A stretch of 63,510 bases of DNA from Candidatus Gastranaerophilales bacterium (GCA_944325825.1 CALVBP010000009.1:1-63510), one strand, 5' to 3'. Counted from the stretch's first letter, positions 1 to 9,246 are shown. Numbers and translations: made by a program. Notes: generated by a model not told the origin, from the sequence alone.

Positions 1-26
1 CAGCAGTGCGTTATTTTCTTTCTTTT

Positions 27-70
27 CCATATTTCTTTCTTTTGTATCGCAATAAAAGAAAGAAATATGG
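27..70. repeat. 17-bp inverted repeat with purine/pyrimidine arms
   Basis: Left arm 27-43 and right arm 54-70 are perfect reverse complements; the arm reads CCATATTTCTTTCTTTT and the loop is 10 nt. A related hairpin lies at about 173-200, and others at 23267-23299 and 59514-59556, so this is a dispersed family. The GC-rich stretch after it (81-98, GGGGC/GCCCC arms) looks like part of the same cassette. Bases 1-255 hold no gene, only these repeats. Confidence 0.7.
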
Positions 71-112
71 TGCGGGGTACGGGGCGGCATCAGCCCCGAT
101 ACAAAATTAGCA

Positions 113-143
113 TTGATAGATTCCGGCTCAAAGACCGGAATGA
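113..143 (+). repeat. REP-like palindrome, family A
   Basis: TTGATAG is followed by the hairpin ATTCCGG...CCGGAAT and then GAC. The same unit occurs at 11621, 11779 and 11972, and in reverse orientation at 59391 and 59666. The base next to the loop differs between copies while the pairing arms are kept. Confidence 0.75.
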
Positions 144-255
144 CATTGGGGGCAAATAAAACTTGCTTTTCTCTTTTCATCGTAAAAAAGAGAAAGAAAT
201 ACACAAGACTAAATATATATTAATCCACCATTTTATGTAAAATGGTGGATTAAGT

Positions 256-978
256 TTACTTAATTTTAAATGTTATATTAGCAACAGCTGTTACTTTTTT
301 ATCTATAGTTGTAGCATCATTTATGCCCATATCTGATACATCGTTTGAGTTAACAGGTGTTATCTGGTAAACTCCCATTCTGACAGATTGGATTTTACCA
401 ACACTATTATGGGTGGCTTTTAACATTGAAGAAGCTCTTGCTTTGGCATCTACAGATGCTTTTTCAAGCAACGATACTTTTAAATCCGGCAGTTTGGAAT
501 AGTTATAAGACACGGCAAAAACATTTACATCTACACCCTTATTAATAAGTCCTGTTATGTCATTAGAAATTTCTTTAATAAGTTCAACATTATTTGAACC
601 AATCATAAACGGCTGGGACAAGTTATATGCTTCAGGAATATCAGTATATGCACCATTTTTAGGGTCTCTTTTATAGCTGTAATATCCGTTAATGGTTTTT
701 CTTTCTATATCAGTAATATTTTTATCTTTTAAATATTGCTCAACAATTTTTATCTGGGATTGTAATGCCGTATAAGCTTCCTGCTTCGTTGGTCTTTTTA
801 CTGTGATATTAAAACTTAAAGTTCCTGAGTCGGATTTAACAATTTCGTAAGCAGAACCGGTTACAGAAATAGTGTTGCCGGAAAATGACGTTGACAACAT
901 CTTTACACAAATAAAAACAGTTAATACCGCTAAAATACCGACCGTTAAAACTTGCAATTTTTCAATTCTTTCTAACAT
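256..978 (-). CDS. SIMPL (DUF541) domain protein, membrane anchored
   Basis: The 240-residue product has one N-terminal membrane segment (about residues 10-30) and then a SIMPL/DUF541 domain, recognisable from the start of the mature part (ISVTGSAYEIVKSD) and the late alpha segment with VDAKARASSMLKA. SIMPL proteins are periplasmic or secreted; bacterial members such as BP26/YggE form oligomeric shells of unclear role. A longer reading frame begins at 1023, but I prefer the ATG at 978 because AAAGGAG sits 6 nt upstream of it, while the 1023 start has no clear ribosome-binding site. It is last in a gpsA-PSP1-SIMPL set transcribed together. The function here is unknown. Confidence 0.8.
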   Translation of the reverse strand: MLERIEKLQVLTVGILAVLTVFICVKMLSTSFSGNTISVTGSAYEIVKSDSGTLSFNITVKRPTKQEAYTALQSQIKIVEQYLKDKNITDIERKTINGYYSYKRDPKNGAYTDIPEAYNLSQPFMIGSNNVELIKEISNDITGLINKGVDVNVFAVSYNYSKLPDLKVSLLEKASVDAKARASSMLKATHNSVGKIQSVRMGVYQITPVNSNDVSDMGINDATTIDKKVTAVANITFKIK

Positions 979-1023
979 ATTAAACTCCTTTAGATATTTA
1001 TTAAATATTTTATTATTACCCAT

Positions 1024-1962
1024 TTAAACATTTCCGGTTGAACTATTTCTGTCATCTTCCAGCTGTTTAAGCTGTTTAGCATCGACTTTTTCGTCCGGAG
1101 CGTAGTTTGTAATTCTTGAGATTTCTATATCTACATTTACATCCGCATCAACCATCTCAATCTCTGTTTTGTCAAATTCTTTAATCTTGCCATCTTCAAA
1201 TTTAACAGCGACAGAATTATTCAAAAACTGTATAAAGCAGACTTTACCAAGCCCCGCCGGTGTCATGACTGTGGAACCTACAGGAGGCATACCTTTTGCA
1301 GCTTCTATATAATTTGAATATTCATATGTTAAGCAGCATAAAAGCCTTCCGCAAGTTCCGGAAATCTTTGATGGTGCAATAGGCATACCCTGATCTTTAG
1401 CCAATTTTACATTAATGGATTCAAATTTTCTCAGGTAGGATGAACAGCAGAATGGTTTCCCGCAAATCCCTGTTCCATCCATTATTGACGATTCGTCTCT
1501 TACACCAATATGTCTCAAGTCGATTCTCATTCTTTTAAAAACTTGTGTTAAGTCCTTGAGGAGTTCTCTGAAATCAACTCTTTCCGGGGCTGTATAGTAG
1601 AAAGATATTTTTCTTCTGTCAAAAGTCAGACGGCACTGAACAAGATTCATGTTGAGCTTATGTTTTTGAACCAACTCTTTACATTTAAAGAAAGAGGTTA
1701 CTTCTTCTTTTTTGATTTCATCAAAAATCATCATATCTTCCTGGGTCATAACCCTTATAAACTCAAAAGGTTCAGGTGTTTTTGAAGAGTCTTCAAACCT
1801 TTTTGCAACTTCAGGGTTAACAAGAAAAGCTTTTAAGACTTCTTCTCCTTTTTCTGTACGCACAAGTACAAGTTTACCGTCAAGATTTGGAACGGCCTCT
1901 CCATCAGCACCTTTTAGAGGAACGAAAGTGTTTTTAAGATAATGTACCGCATATTTAATCAT
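1024..1962 (-). CDS. ricT: PSP1 domain protein, RicT/YaaT-like
   Basis: The 312-residue protein carries the PSP1 C-terminal conserved region and two cysteine clusters, CGKPFCC and CGRLLCC, in the middle. In Bacillus subtilis the homologue RicT (YaaT) joins RicA and RicF in an Fe-S-bearing complex that controls RNase Y-dependent mRNA maturation and developmental choices. The clustered cysteines support Fe-S ligation here too. Family identity is clear; partner proteins are not visible in this window. The gene overlaps the end of gpsA by 8 bp, which suggests translational coupling. Homologues in Firmicutes usually sit beside holB, so the gpsA neighbourhood differs. Confidence 0.88.
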   Translation of the reverse strand: MIKYAVHYLKNTFVPLKGADGEAVPNLDGKLVLVRTEKGEEVLKAFLVNPEVAKRFEDSSKTPEPFEFIRVMTQEDMMIFDEIKKEEVTSFFKCKELVQKHKLNMNLVQCRLTFDRRKISFYYTAPERVDFRELLKDLTQVFKRMRIDLRHIGVRDESSIMDGTGICGKPFCCSSYLRKFESINVKLAKDQGMPIAPSKISGTCGRLLCCLTYEYSNYIEAAKGMPPVGSTVMTPAGLGKVCFIQFLNNSVAVKFEDGKIKEFDKTEIEMVDADVNVDIEISRITNYAPDEKVDAKQLKQLEDDRNSSTGNV

Positions 1963-2956
1963 AACTTTCTTCCTTCTTGAGCTTTCTGTTCATAAGTTTT
2001 GATAAGACTTCCTGCGGAGTAATATCAGTGTAGACGGCTTCATAAATTGCATTTGATACAGGAACTTCAACTCCGAGCTTTTGGGCTAAATCACATACTG
2101 CTTTAGATGTTTTTACTCCTTCTGCAACAGAGCCAAGTTCGTTTAAAATATCATCAATTTTTTTCCCTTTGCCCAACATAGAACCGACTGTATAGTTCCT
2201 TGACATAGGACTTGAACATGTTGCAATCAAATCTCCCATACCTGAAAGTCCATATAGTGTTGAAGGATTAGCCCCTAACTTAACCGAAAGTCTTACGATT
2301 TCTGCCATTCCACGTGTCAGGAGGCTTCCCATGCAATTGTCTCCAAGCTCCATGGTATGAGCAAATCCGGAAGCTATAGCTATAACGTTTTTCAGGCTTC
2401 CGCCAAGTTCTACTCCTATTACATCATTGTTAGTATACAATCTGAATCTGTTTGGGACATTACATGCTTTTTGTACAAATTCCGCAGTTTCCATATCCTC
2501 GCAGGCAACGGAAGCCGCAGTTGGTTTTCCTTGAAGGACTTCTTTTGCAAGAGTAGGTCCTGAAAGTATTACAACTTTTTGGTCAGGAAGCACATCCTTT
2601 ATTACCTGAGACATTCTCATTAGAGTATTTAATTCCAAACCTTTAGAAGCATTTACAAGGGGCGTGTCAGGATTAATTCCGGCTGCTTTTAATTGTTCGC
2701 AAACAGGTCTGACTCCTGATGTTGCAACAACTGAAAGTATAATATCTGCACGAGATATGGCTTTTTTTAAGTCGGAAGTTATTTCAACTTTTTTATCAAG
2801 TTGTACTTCCAGAGGTTTTGAACAATGTTTATTAACTATCAAATCTTCATTTAAGTCGGATTCTCTTCCCCAAACTACAATTTCTTCAAAGTTATTATTC
2901 ATAAGCCAGGCAAGTGTTAATCCCCAGCATCCCGGACCAAGTACGGTTAATTTCAT
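1955..2956 (-). CDS. gpsA: Glycerol-3-phosphate dehydrogenase [NAD(P)+]
   Basis: GpsA reduces dihydroxyacetone phosphate to sn-glycerol-3-phosphate, the backbone of phospholipids, in the cytosol. The 333-residue length is normal. The N-terminal dinucleotide fold reads GPGCWGLTLAWL, where most relatives have GxGxWGTALA. The substrate region shows ASKGLE, LSGPTLAKEV and the lysine-containing LGGSLKNVIAIA. The start is supported by AAGGAG about 8 nt upstream and a TATAAT-like box further up. First gene of an apparent three-gene operon with the PSP1 and SIMPL genes. Confidence 0.96.
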   Translation of the reverse strand: MKLTVLGPGCWGLTLAWLMNNNFEEIVVWGRESDLNEDLIVNKHCSKPLEVQLDKKVEITSDLKKAISRADIILSVVATSGVRPVCEQLKAAGINPDTPLVNASKGLELNTLMRMSQVIKDVLPDQKVVILSGPTLAKEVLQGKPTAASVACEDMETAEFVQKACNVPNRFRLYTNNDVIGVELGGSLKNVIAIASGFAHTMELGDNCMGSLLTRGMAEIVRLSVKLGANPSTLYGLSGMGDLIATCSSPMSRNYTVGSMLGKGKKIDDILNELGSVAEGVKTSKAVCDLAQKLGVEVPVSNAIYEAVYTDITPQEVLSKLMNRKLKKEESYD

Positions 2957-3026
2957 AAAATCTACTCCTTCTGCTTTTTTAATTATACTATAATTAAATT
3001 TGCGTTGCTATAAAGTGCGTTTAATG

Positions 3027-3052
3027 TAAATATTTGTTAATTGTGCCGATAA
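3027..3052 (+). promoter_or_regulatory. Candidate sigma-28 (FliA)-type promoter of the lysozyme-like gene
   Basis: TAAA at 3027-3030 and a consensus GCCGATAA at 3045-3052 are separated by 14 nt (consensus 15). The -10 half is perfect; the -35 half beyond TAAA is weak. It lies about 50 nt before the ATG at 3104. Weaker than the three other sigma-28-like sites in this window. Confidence 0.45.
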
Positions 3053-3103
3053 TATTATCAATAATTACTGCTTAAAATCTTTTATAAATATAGAGGATTA
3101 TTA

Positions 3104-4513
3104 ATGGCGTATAATTTTTTTGACATAACATTAAAAACACAAACATCTGTTAATCTTGAAAACTGTACAATTACCGGTAACAGTTCGCAATATGTTGTAA
3201 AAGATGGAGAAATTACAAAATATTCAATAAAGGGCGGAAAAGTTGATAAATCTTCAGCTGAAACTGTATCCAGAATTGAATTGACAAATTACCAGATGTC
3301 ATTTATTAATTTTTTAAGAAAACAAGATGGTGATACAGAAAATTTAAACAGAAAAGATTTAAAGGATTTGTCTCCTAAAATATTAAAAGAGGAGATGAAT
3401 AAATTGTATAAAGAAAAAAATATATATGAAGTAACGGATTCTGAACATTCAAGGCGGGCAGCCGGAATTTCTCTTGAAGATACTGCCGAGAAAGAAAAGA
3501 ATATTTCAATAGAGTTTGAAAAAGAAGATTTCTTAAAACGTCTTGCAAATTTTTTCAAAAAGATTTTTTCTCCCAGAAAAGACAAAGTAAAGAAAGAGGG
3601 GTCTTTGGTACAGGACGGTAATCTGAAAGAAGTATTCTCAAATGACGTTATAATTGAGCCTGAAAAAACATATACCGCTAAAGGCGGTGAAAAGCCCTAT
3701 AGATTAGCAAACGAATTAGGAGTTTCTTTTTATAGATTGAAAGAAACTAATCCTGATGTAAATCTCGATTGGGTGCAGGAAAAAGGGCAAACATTTGTGA
3801 TTCCTCAAAAAGTAACTGTAAAAGAGGGTTCTGTAAAAAATTTAGAAGATATAGCCAGAGTAACAGGCGTAAGTGAAACATACATCAAAGATATTTTATT
3901 TGGGATTGAAGGACGTAATTTTGAACCCGATTTAAAAGCATACTATGACGGATACCCGACTGATATCAGTCCGAAAGGGACTCTGACAATAGGTTTTGGA
4001 CATACCGGAAGAGTAAGAGGGGAAATAATAACCCCGGGTACAAGAATTACCGAAGAAGAAGCTTATGAACTACTTGCTCAAGATATAATTAATGCCAAGC
4101 TTGATGCCATAGCATATTTTGGAGAGGATTTTATTGAAGCCCCTGAATCTATTCAAAATGCGATTATTGATATCATTTTTAACAAAGGTATTACAGGTTT
4201 TGAAAAAGAAGGCTCTCTGACAAATAATCTTAAGCAAAATTTGGCAGATAAAGATTATGCAGAAGCTGCTGTTAATACATGCTACTTAACTGCCAGTAAG
4301 GGCCTTATGAAAAGAAATGTATACAGATTCATTTCTTCGCTGCAAGATTTAACTAAGCGAGACAGAACCCAAGCCTTGTCTCAATATGAACCATACTATA
4401 AGGATGTGCTTGCCCTGTTTACCGGTAACAAAAGCGAGTACGATTTGTTAGAACAGGCATGGCAGAATGCTTATGACGGTACTTGCCATGGCTTTTTCAG
4501 GCATTTATCCTAG
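3104..4513 (+). CDS. LysM plus GH24 lysozyme-like protein
   Basis: The 469-residue protein has no evident signal peptide. Residues about 185-235 resemble a LysM fold (ANELGVSFYRLKETNPD...FVIPQ). From about 262 to 415 it matches T4-type (GH24) muramidase: the catalytic glutamate is probably E269 in GIEGRNF, followed by YYDG and the TIGFGHTG motif. GH24 enzymes cleave the MurNAc-GlcNAc bond of peptidoglycan. The first 160 residues are charged and unassigned. AGAGGA 6 nt before the ATG supports the start. A sigma-28-like -10 box upstream would fit a role in opening the wall for flagellum or export assembly; that is inference. Converges with murQ, overlapping by 17 bp. Confidence 0.75.
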   Translation: MAYNFFDITLKTQTSVNLENCTITGNSSQYVVKDGEITKYSIKGGKVDKSSAETVSRIELTNYQMSFINFLRKQDGDTENLNRKDLKDLSPKILKEEMNKLYKEKNIYEVTDSEHSRRAAGISLEDTAEKEKNISIEFEKEDFLKRLANFFKKIFSPRKDKVKKEGSLVQDGNLKEVFSNDVIIEPEKTYTAKGGEKPYRLANELGVSFYRLKETNPDVNLDWVQEKGQTFVIPQKVTVKEGSVKNLEDIARVTGVSETYIKDILFGIEGRNFEPDLKAYYDGYPTDISPKGTLTIGFGHTGRVRGEIITPGTRITEEEAYELLAQDIINAKLDAIAYFGEDFIEAPESIQNAIIDIIFNKGITGFEKEGSLTNNLKQNLADKDYAEAAVNTCYLTASKGLMKRNVYRFISSLQDLTKRDRTQALSQYEPYYKDVLALFTGNKSEYDLLEQAWQNAYDGTCHGFFRHLS

Positions 4514-5387
4514 CAAGTGCTCTTCTTAAAACACCGCAATTTTTTCTTAAGAGTTCTTTAGCATCGTCTTTTGATAATTTGCATTGAATCATAAGAATGG
4601 CTATTTTAACTGACCAATCACATTCAAGAAGTGTTTTCAAAGCATCTGTGTGACTTACATTTGCAATTTCAGATACAATTCTGATTGCTCTGTCTTTAAG
4701 TTTTTCATTGGTCGGCAATAAATCTATCATAAAGTTTTCATAAGTTTTGCCGATTTTTATCATTGCCCCTGTCGTCAGCATATTCAGAACCATTTTTTGT
4801 GCTGTTCCGGCTTTCATTCTGCTTGAACCTGCGATGACTTCAGGTCCTACTTCGACACAAATTCCAAGACCGACTTCTTCCAGAATAGCAGCTTTGTGGT
4901 TGCAGGTAAGTGCAATGGTTTTACATCCGATTTTTTCTGCCTCAGAAAGGACTCCCAACAGGTATTTAGGGTTTCCGCTTGCAGAAATTGCAACACAAAC
5001 ATCATCTTTTGTAAGTACTTTTGCATCCTCAACCCCGAGGTCAAAATTATCTTCAGCACCTTCTATTGAGTGTCTTAATGCTGCATCGCCGCCCGATATA
5101 ATTCCGACCACCATATCCGGTTCAACCCCAAATGTCGGCGGGCATTCTGAAGCATCAAGAACTCCTAATCTGCCTGAAGTACCGGCTCCGAAGTAGTACA
5201 GCCTTCCTCCAACCAAAAACTGTTTTGCAATAATATCTATAGCACGTGCTATATTTGCACTTTCATCTTCTACCGCACGGGCTACAATTTGGTCTTCTTC
5301 ATTGATTTTCCTTACAATATCAATTGTGGACAGTAAATCAATGTTTTTTGTGTTTTCGTTTCTGTACTCTGTTATAATGTCACTCAT
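4497..5387 (-). CDS. murQ: N-acetylmuramic acid 6-phosphate etherase
   Basis: MurQ splits the lactyl ether of MurNAc-6-phosphate to give GlcNAc-6-phosphate and D-lactate during cell-wall recycling. The 296-residue protein has the SIS sugar-phosphate fold: GAGTSGRLG at about 67-75, then DASECPPTFG with the catalytic glutamate at about 81, and SASGNPKYLLG. A start 7 codons upstream is possible, but AAGGAG lies 7 nt before the ATG at 5387, so I use that. No MurP-type PTS or AnmK gene is seen nearby. Convergent with the lysozyme-like gene, whose product would generate MurNAc-containing fragments. Confidence 0.95.
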   Translation of the reverse strand: MSDIITEYRNENTKNIDLLSTIDIVRKINEEDQIVARAVEDESANIARAIDIIAKQFLVGGRLYYFGAGTSGRLGVLDASECPPTFGVEPDMVVGIISGGDAALRHSIEGAEDNFDLGVEDAKVLTKDDVCVAISASGNPKYLLGVLSEAEKIGCKTIALTCNHKAAILEEVGLGICVEVGPEVIAGSSRMKAGTAQKMVLNMLTTGAMIKIGKTYENFMIDLLPTNEKLKDRAIRIVSEIANVSHTDALKTLLECDWSVKIAILMIQCKLSKDDAKELLRKNCGVLRRALARINA

Positions 5388-5442
5388 GCACACACTCCTT
5401 CTGACCAATATTTAGCCGTTACCTAGATAATAAACAATTATT

Positions 5443-5904
5443 TTATATTTTGCTGACTAAACTAGCCATTTCAATAGCTGATTTAGCTGCATCAGAACCT
5501 TTGTTACCGGATTTTGTTCCTGCCCTTTCGATTGCCTGTTCAATGTTATCGGTAGTTAAAACTCCAAATATCACAGGGACTCCAGTTTCCAGAGCAACAG
5601 AGGCAACTCCTTTTGAAACTTCTGCACATACATAATCATAATGTGAAGTTGACCCTTTAATTACTGCACCAAGAGTAATAACGGCGTTATATTTGCCTGA
5701 TTTTGCACATTTTTTTGATATCAGAGGTATCTCAAATGCACCGGGACACCATACTACATCAATGTTTTCATCTGCTACCCCGTGTCTTTTTAGCTCGTCG
5801 ATAGCTCCTGACAAAAGTTTTGCTGATATAAATTCATTAAATCTTGAAACAACTATACAGAATTTCTCATTTGTAACGGTTAATAAACCTTCTATTATTC
5901 TCAT
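5443..5904 (-). CDS. ribH: 6,7-dimethyl-8-ribityllumazine synthase
   Basis: RibH condenses 5-amino-6-ribitylaminouracil with dihydroxybutanone phosphate in the penultimate step of riboflavin synthesis. The 153 residues are typical. Motifs: [34 protein letters not shown] with the catalytic histidine, and [11 protein letters not shown]. It stands alone, without ribD, ribE or ribBA beside it. It is divergent from rsgA; the 122-bp gap holds both promoters. Confidence 0.95.
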   Translation of the reverse strand: MRIIEGLLTVTNEKFCIVVSRFNEFISAKLLSGAIDELKRHGVADENIDVVWCPGAFEIPLISKKCAKSGKYNAVITLGAVIKGSTSHYDYVCAEVSKGVASVALETGVPVIFGVLTTDNIEQAIERAGTKSGNKGSDAAKSAIEMASLVSKI

Positions 5905-6026
5905 TATTACCCCTTTGTCTAAGTGTGTGTGTAACTATTATACACTATTTTTTTAATTTCGTATATAAGATTAAGTGATATTTATAAACTTGTAACAAAA
6001 ATTTTATACATGATAGAATAAGACCT

Positions 6027-7028
6027 ATGCAGAAAGGTCAAATTTTTAAAATACATTCTGATTTTTATTATGTCCATTCAGGAGAAAAATCCTACGAATG
6101 CAAACTTCGTGAAGTATTAAAAAAGCAAAAACAGAAAGTTTATGTAGGAGATTTTGTAGAGTTTGGAGGCGGTGCAATAGAAAAAATTCTGCCTCGTTAT
6201 AACTATATACCACGACCTTCCGTTGCAAATATTGACAGGGTGATAATTATATCTGCTGTAAAAGAGCCGGAATTAAGTTTTTCTCAGCTTAACAGGTATA
6301 TTGCTTTTGCGAAATATCACGGGATAGAAACGGTTTTATGTTTTAATAAAAATGATTTATCAAATGACGATTCAACAATAGAAAAAGTGTTTTCTATCTA
6401 TGAACCGCTGGGGTTTGATATATTGTTTACTTCTGCACTGGAGGGTGACGGGGTTGAAGATTTTAAAGAAATCCTACAGGGAAAAACATCGGTGTTATGC
6501 GGTTCTTCCGGAGTAGGAAAGTCGAGTCTTATTAATGCAATTTGCCCGGGTATAAATATAAAAACCAAAGAAGTAAGTGAGAAAACCCTGAGAGGAACTC
6601 ATACAACCCGTCATTGCGAAATTATTAACATTGATGAAGATACCAGAATTGTTGATACCCCCGGGTTTAGCAACTTGAAATTCGACTTTTTGCTGCCTAA
6701 TGAAGTTGATTCTTTATTTGATGAAATATATAAATATAAAGGTCTGTGCAAATTTCCTGACTGCTTGCACCTGTCAGAGACAGGATGTGCAATAAAAGCT
6801 CATTTAGACAGTATTGATGAAACAAGGTATGCGAGCTATAGAGAATTTGTTGAGGAAGCACGTGAATATAAGGAAAAAGTCAAATACCAGGGGATTAAAA
6901 CTGAGACTTCGCATAAGAAAATTAATGAAAGAACGGCCGCTAAAATAAGTTCCAGGAAACGACAGAGTTCAAGAAATACGATAAAACAAAATGTATATAA
7001 GGATATAGAAAATGAAAGACTTGATTAA
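6027..7028 (+). CDS. rsgA: Small ribosomal subunit biogenesis GTPase RsgA
   Basis: RsgA is a circularly permuted GTPase that checks late 30S subunit maturation. In 333 residues it shows an OB-like N-terminus, the G4 motif NKND near residue 110, then G1 GSSGVGKSSLIN at about 159, G3 DTPGF, and a C-terminal zinc cluster (CKFPDCLHLSETGC). No ribosome-binding site precedes the ATG. Instead TAGAAT ends 7 nt before it (6014-6019), with TTGTAA upstream, so the mRNA is probably leaderless or nearly so. Its end overlaps ispA by 17 bp. Confidence 0.95.
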   Translation: MQKGQIFKIHSDFYYVHSGEKSYECKLREVLKKQKQKVYVGDFVEFGGGAIEKILPRYNYIPRPSVANIDRVIIISAVKEPELSFSQLNRYIAFAKYHGIETVLCFNKNDLSNDDSTIEKVFSIYEPLGFDILFTSALEGDGVEDFKEILQGKTSVLCGSSGVGKSSLINAICPGINIKTKEVSEKTLRGTHTTRHCEIINIDEDTRIVDTPGFSNLKFDFLLPNEVDSLFDEIYKYKGLCKFPDCLHLSETGCAIKAHLDSIDETRYASYREFVEEAREYKEKVKYQGIKTETSHKKINERTAAKISSRKRQSSRNTIKQNVYKDIENERLD

Positions 7029-7881
7029 ACTCGTAGATGAACATTTAGATAAATATTTACCTGTAATTTATCCTGAAGATATATTCAAGGCTATGAAATA
7101 TACCCTCTCTCTTCCCGGGAAGAGGCTTCGCCCGATTTTTTGTTTGGAAACAACAAGGATGCTGGGCGGGGATATGATGAAGGCTATGCCGACAGCTTGC
7201 GCAATTGAAATGCTCCATGTACAGAGTTTAATCCATGATGATTTGCCCTGTATGGATAATGATGATTTTAGACGGGGTAAACCTTCAAATCATAAGGTGT
7301 TTGGTGAAGCTAATGCCGTTTTGGCAGGAGATGCTCTTTTAACTTATGCACCGCAGACAATTATGGAAAAATCGACAGAATTATCCTCTGAGCAGTTGTT
7401 AAAAATAATTTATGAGTATACAAAATTCGCAGGGGCCTACGGTTTGATTGCGGGACAGGTTGTTGATATAGAGTCTGAAGGAGGAAAATATGTTAAGTCT
7501 CCGGAAGAAACTCTGGATTTTATTCATCTGAATAAAACCGCAGTCCTTTTCAGGCTTGCTGTAAGATGCGGTGCTATAATTGCGAATGCTCCCGATGATG
7601 TTATTAATGAGGTGGATAATTTTGCAAAAAAATTCGGTCTTGTTTTTCAGATTTACGACGATATTATGGATGAAATTTCTACCTTTGAAGAGATGGGCAA
7701 AACTATAGGAAAAGATAAAAACAGCGGAAAGCTTACCTACGTTTCATTATATGGATTAGAAGAAGCTAAACAAAAGTTTAATTCCATGCTTGAGGATTGT
7801 TATGATATAATTAGCAAGTATGATTCAAGTATAATTAAAGAAATTTTAGAAAGTTTAAAACACAGAATATCAGGAGTTTAA
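7012..7881 (+). CDS. ispA: Polyprenyl (farnesyl/geranylgeranyl) diphosphate synthase
   Basis: The enzyme adds isopentenyl diphosphate to allylic diphosphates, making C15-C20 prenyl chains for undecaprenyl, quinone or other lipids. The 289-residue protein has the first aspartate-rich motif DDLPCMDNDD at about 76-85 and the second DDIMD at about 216, plus GKRLRP and LIHDD context. Chain length cannot be told from sequence alone. It overlaps rsgA and abuts the PAP2 gene with no gap. The pairing of a short-chain prenyl synthase with a divergent PAP2 gene is also common in cyanobacteria. Confidence 0.93.
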   Translation: MKDLIKLVDEHLDKYLPVIYPEDIFKAMKYTLSLPGKRLRPIFCLETTRMLGGDMMKAMPTACAIEMLHVQSLIHDDLPCMDNDDFRRGKPSNHKVFGEANAVLAGDALLTYAPQTIMEKSTELSSEQLLKIIYEYTKFAGAYGLIAGQVVDIESEGGKYVKSPEETLDFIHLNKTAVLFRLAVRCGAIIANAPDDVINEVDNFAKKFGLVFQIYDDIMDEISTFEEMGKTIGKDKNSGKLTYVSLYGLEEAKQKFNSMLEDCYDIISKYDSSIIKEILESLKHRISGV

Positions 7882-8355
7882 ATGGATTTCAGACAATTTT
7901 ATAATACGGGATATGAAGTAATATTTGTGGCTTTTTCAGGGATTGTAGTTGCCCAAATTATCAAGTTTTTCTTTCATTTAATTGTTAAAAGACAGGTGGA
8001 TTTAAGGCTGTTTACAACAACAGGCGGTATGCCGAGTTCACATGCCGCAGGAGTTATGGGACTATCAACAGCAGTAGGATTGATAAAAGGTTTTGATTCA
8101 ATTATTTTTGCGGTGGCTCTGGGCTATGCCTTTATTGTAATGTACGATGCCGCCGGGGTAAGAAGAGCTGCAGGAAAACAAGCGGCCTGCCTCAACAGAA
8201 TAATTATGGATATTTATAAGCAAGATTTGCAGGAAGCCGGCGGAAAGTTAAAAGAACTTTTGGGACATACTCCTTTACAGGTGTTTGTTGGTGCATTGTT
8301 TGGTATTCTTTACGCCTTTTACATTCACATTTGTCTTGCTTCAATGTCAGCTTAA
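7882..8355 (+). CDS. Divergent PAP2 (DUF212) family membrane protein
   Basis: The 157-residue integral membrane protein belongs to the divergent PAP2 family (acid phosphatase/haloperoxidase-related). It shows the signature GGMPSSHAAGVMGL near residue 50 and DAAGVRRAAGKQA near 92. The family is thought to act on lipid or prenyl phosphates, but activity is not established. Its ATG directly follows the ispA stop, implying coupled translation. A role on prenyl diphosphates made by IspA is reasonable inference. Confidence 0.9.
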   Translation: MDFRQFYNTGYEVIFVAFSGIVVAQIIKFFFHLIVKRQVDLRLFTTTGGMPSSHAAGVMGLSTAVGLIKGFDSIIFAVALGYAFIVMYDAAGVRRAAGKQAACLNRIIMDIYKQDLQEAGGKLKELLGHTPLQVFVGALFGILYAFYIHICLASMSA

Positions 8356-8378
8356 CTTAAGGAATCTTTACAAAACGC

Positions 8379-8407
8379 TTGCATTTCCGGCATGTTTAGT
8401 TTATGAT
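8379..8407 (+). promoter_or_regulatory. Sigma-70 promoter for the rpsE-secY operon
   Basis: TTGCAT at 8379-8384 and TATGAT at 8402-8407 are separated by exactly 17 nt. The predicted start near 8414 gives a leader of about 127 nt before rpsE. A small hairpin in the leader (CCGA/TCGG around 8450-8465, followed by TGTTTTGT) could be a regulatory element. Confidence 0.6.
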
Positions 8408-8540
8408 TTTCTCTGTCAGAAAAGTAACCCACAATTAAATATTCTGTAAACACCGATTTTCGGCTGTTTTGTATGTTTAGATATTTGATTGTTTTATTTA
8501 AATAGAAGTACTCAATGTTAGAAAACAGGAAAGGTATAAC

Positions 8541-9197
8541 ATGTCAGAAGAAAAATTAGAGACACAAGTCGAAGAAACTGTTGAAACTGCTGCAGAAGAA
8601 ATTGTTGAAGCAGCGGTTGAAGAAACAACAGAAGCAGCAGAAGAAGTTGTAACAGAACTTCCTGCAAAAAAACAACGTTCAAGAAAGAAAAAAGTAGAAA
8701 CTCAGGAAGTAAAACCTGAATCAGAATGGAAAGAACAGGTTGTTCAAATCCGTCGTGTAACAAAAGTTGTTAAAGGTGGTAAAAAACTAAGCTTTAGAGC
8801 TATTGTTATCGTTGGTAATCAGAAAGGTCAGGTCGGTGTAGGCTGTGCTAAAGCTTCAGAAGTTATTATTGCTATTCAAAAAGCAATTGCAGACGGAAGA
8901 AAGAACTTAATAACAGTGCCTATTTTCAAGACAACTATCCCGCATCCTATAACAGGCCGTTCAGGTGCAGGTGCAGTTATGTTAAGACCGGCTTCTCAAG
9001 GTACTGGTATTATTGCCGGCGGCGCAGTTCGTTCAGTGCTTGAACTTGCTGGTATTGAAAATATTCTTTCAAAATCTTTAGGTTCAAAATCTCCGCTCAA
9101 TGCTGCTAATGCTACTTTGGAAGCTCTTAAATCTTTGAGACCGTTCCATGAAGTTGCTAAAAAACGTGGTTTGACAATGGCTGAATTATTAAACTAA
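8541..9197 (+). CDS. rpsE: 30S ribosomal protein uS5 with acidic N-terminal extension
   Basis: uS5 sits at the mRNA entry and decoding region of the 30S subunit. The conserved protein starts at about residue 62 ([16 protein letters not shown]) and includes the S5 domain [17 protein letters not shown] and the C-terminal [18 protein letters not shown]. Total length is 218 residues against roughly 165 for typical bacterial S5. The extra N-terminal 50-60 residues are an Ala/Glu-rich acidic stretch ending in a basic patch (KKQRSRKKK). AGGAAAGG lies 6 nt before the ATG, so the extension is translated. First gene of a four-gene operon. Confidence 0.96.
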   Translation: MSEEKLETQVEETVETAAEEIVEAAVEETTEAAEEVVTELPAKKQRSRKKKVETQEVKPESEWKEQVVQIRRVTKVVKGGKKLSFRAIVIVGNQKGQVGVGCAKASEVIIAIQKAIADGRKNLITVPIFKTTIPHPITGRSGAGAVMLRPASQGTGIIAGGAVRSVLELAGIENILSKSLGSKSPLNAANATLEALKSLRPFHEVAKKRGLTMAELLN

Positions 9198-9246
9198 TAG
9201 GCTATTCAAGTTATAGTTTAAAAATGAAATAATAAGGATAATAAAA

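Noticed and set aside
8541-8640. uS5 N-terminal extension as mis-called start
   Set aside because: A good AGGAAAGG lies at the upstream ATG and none precedes the conserved core, so the extension is probably real.
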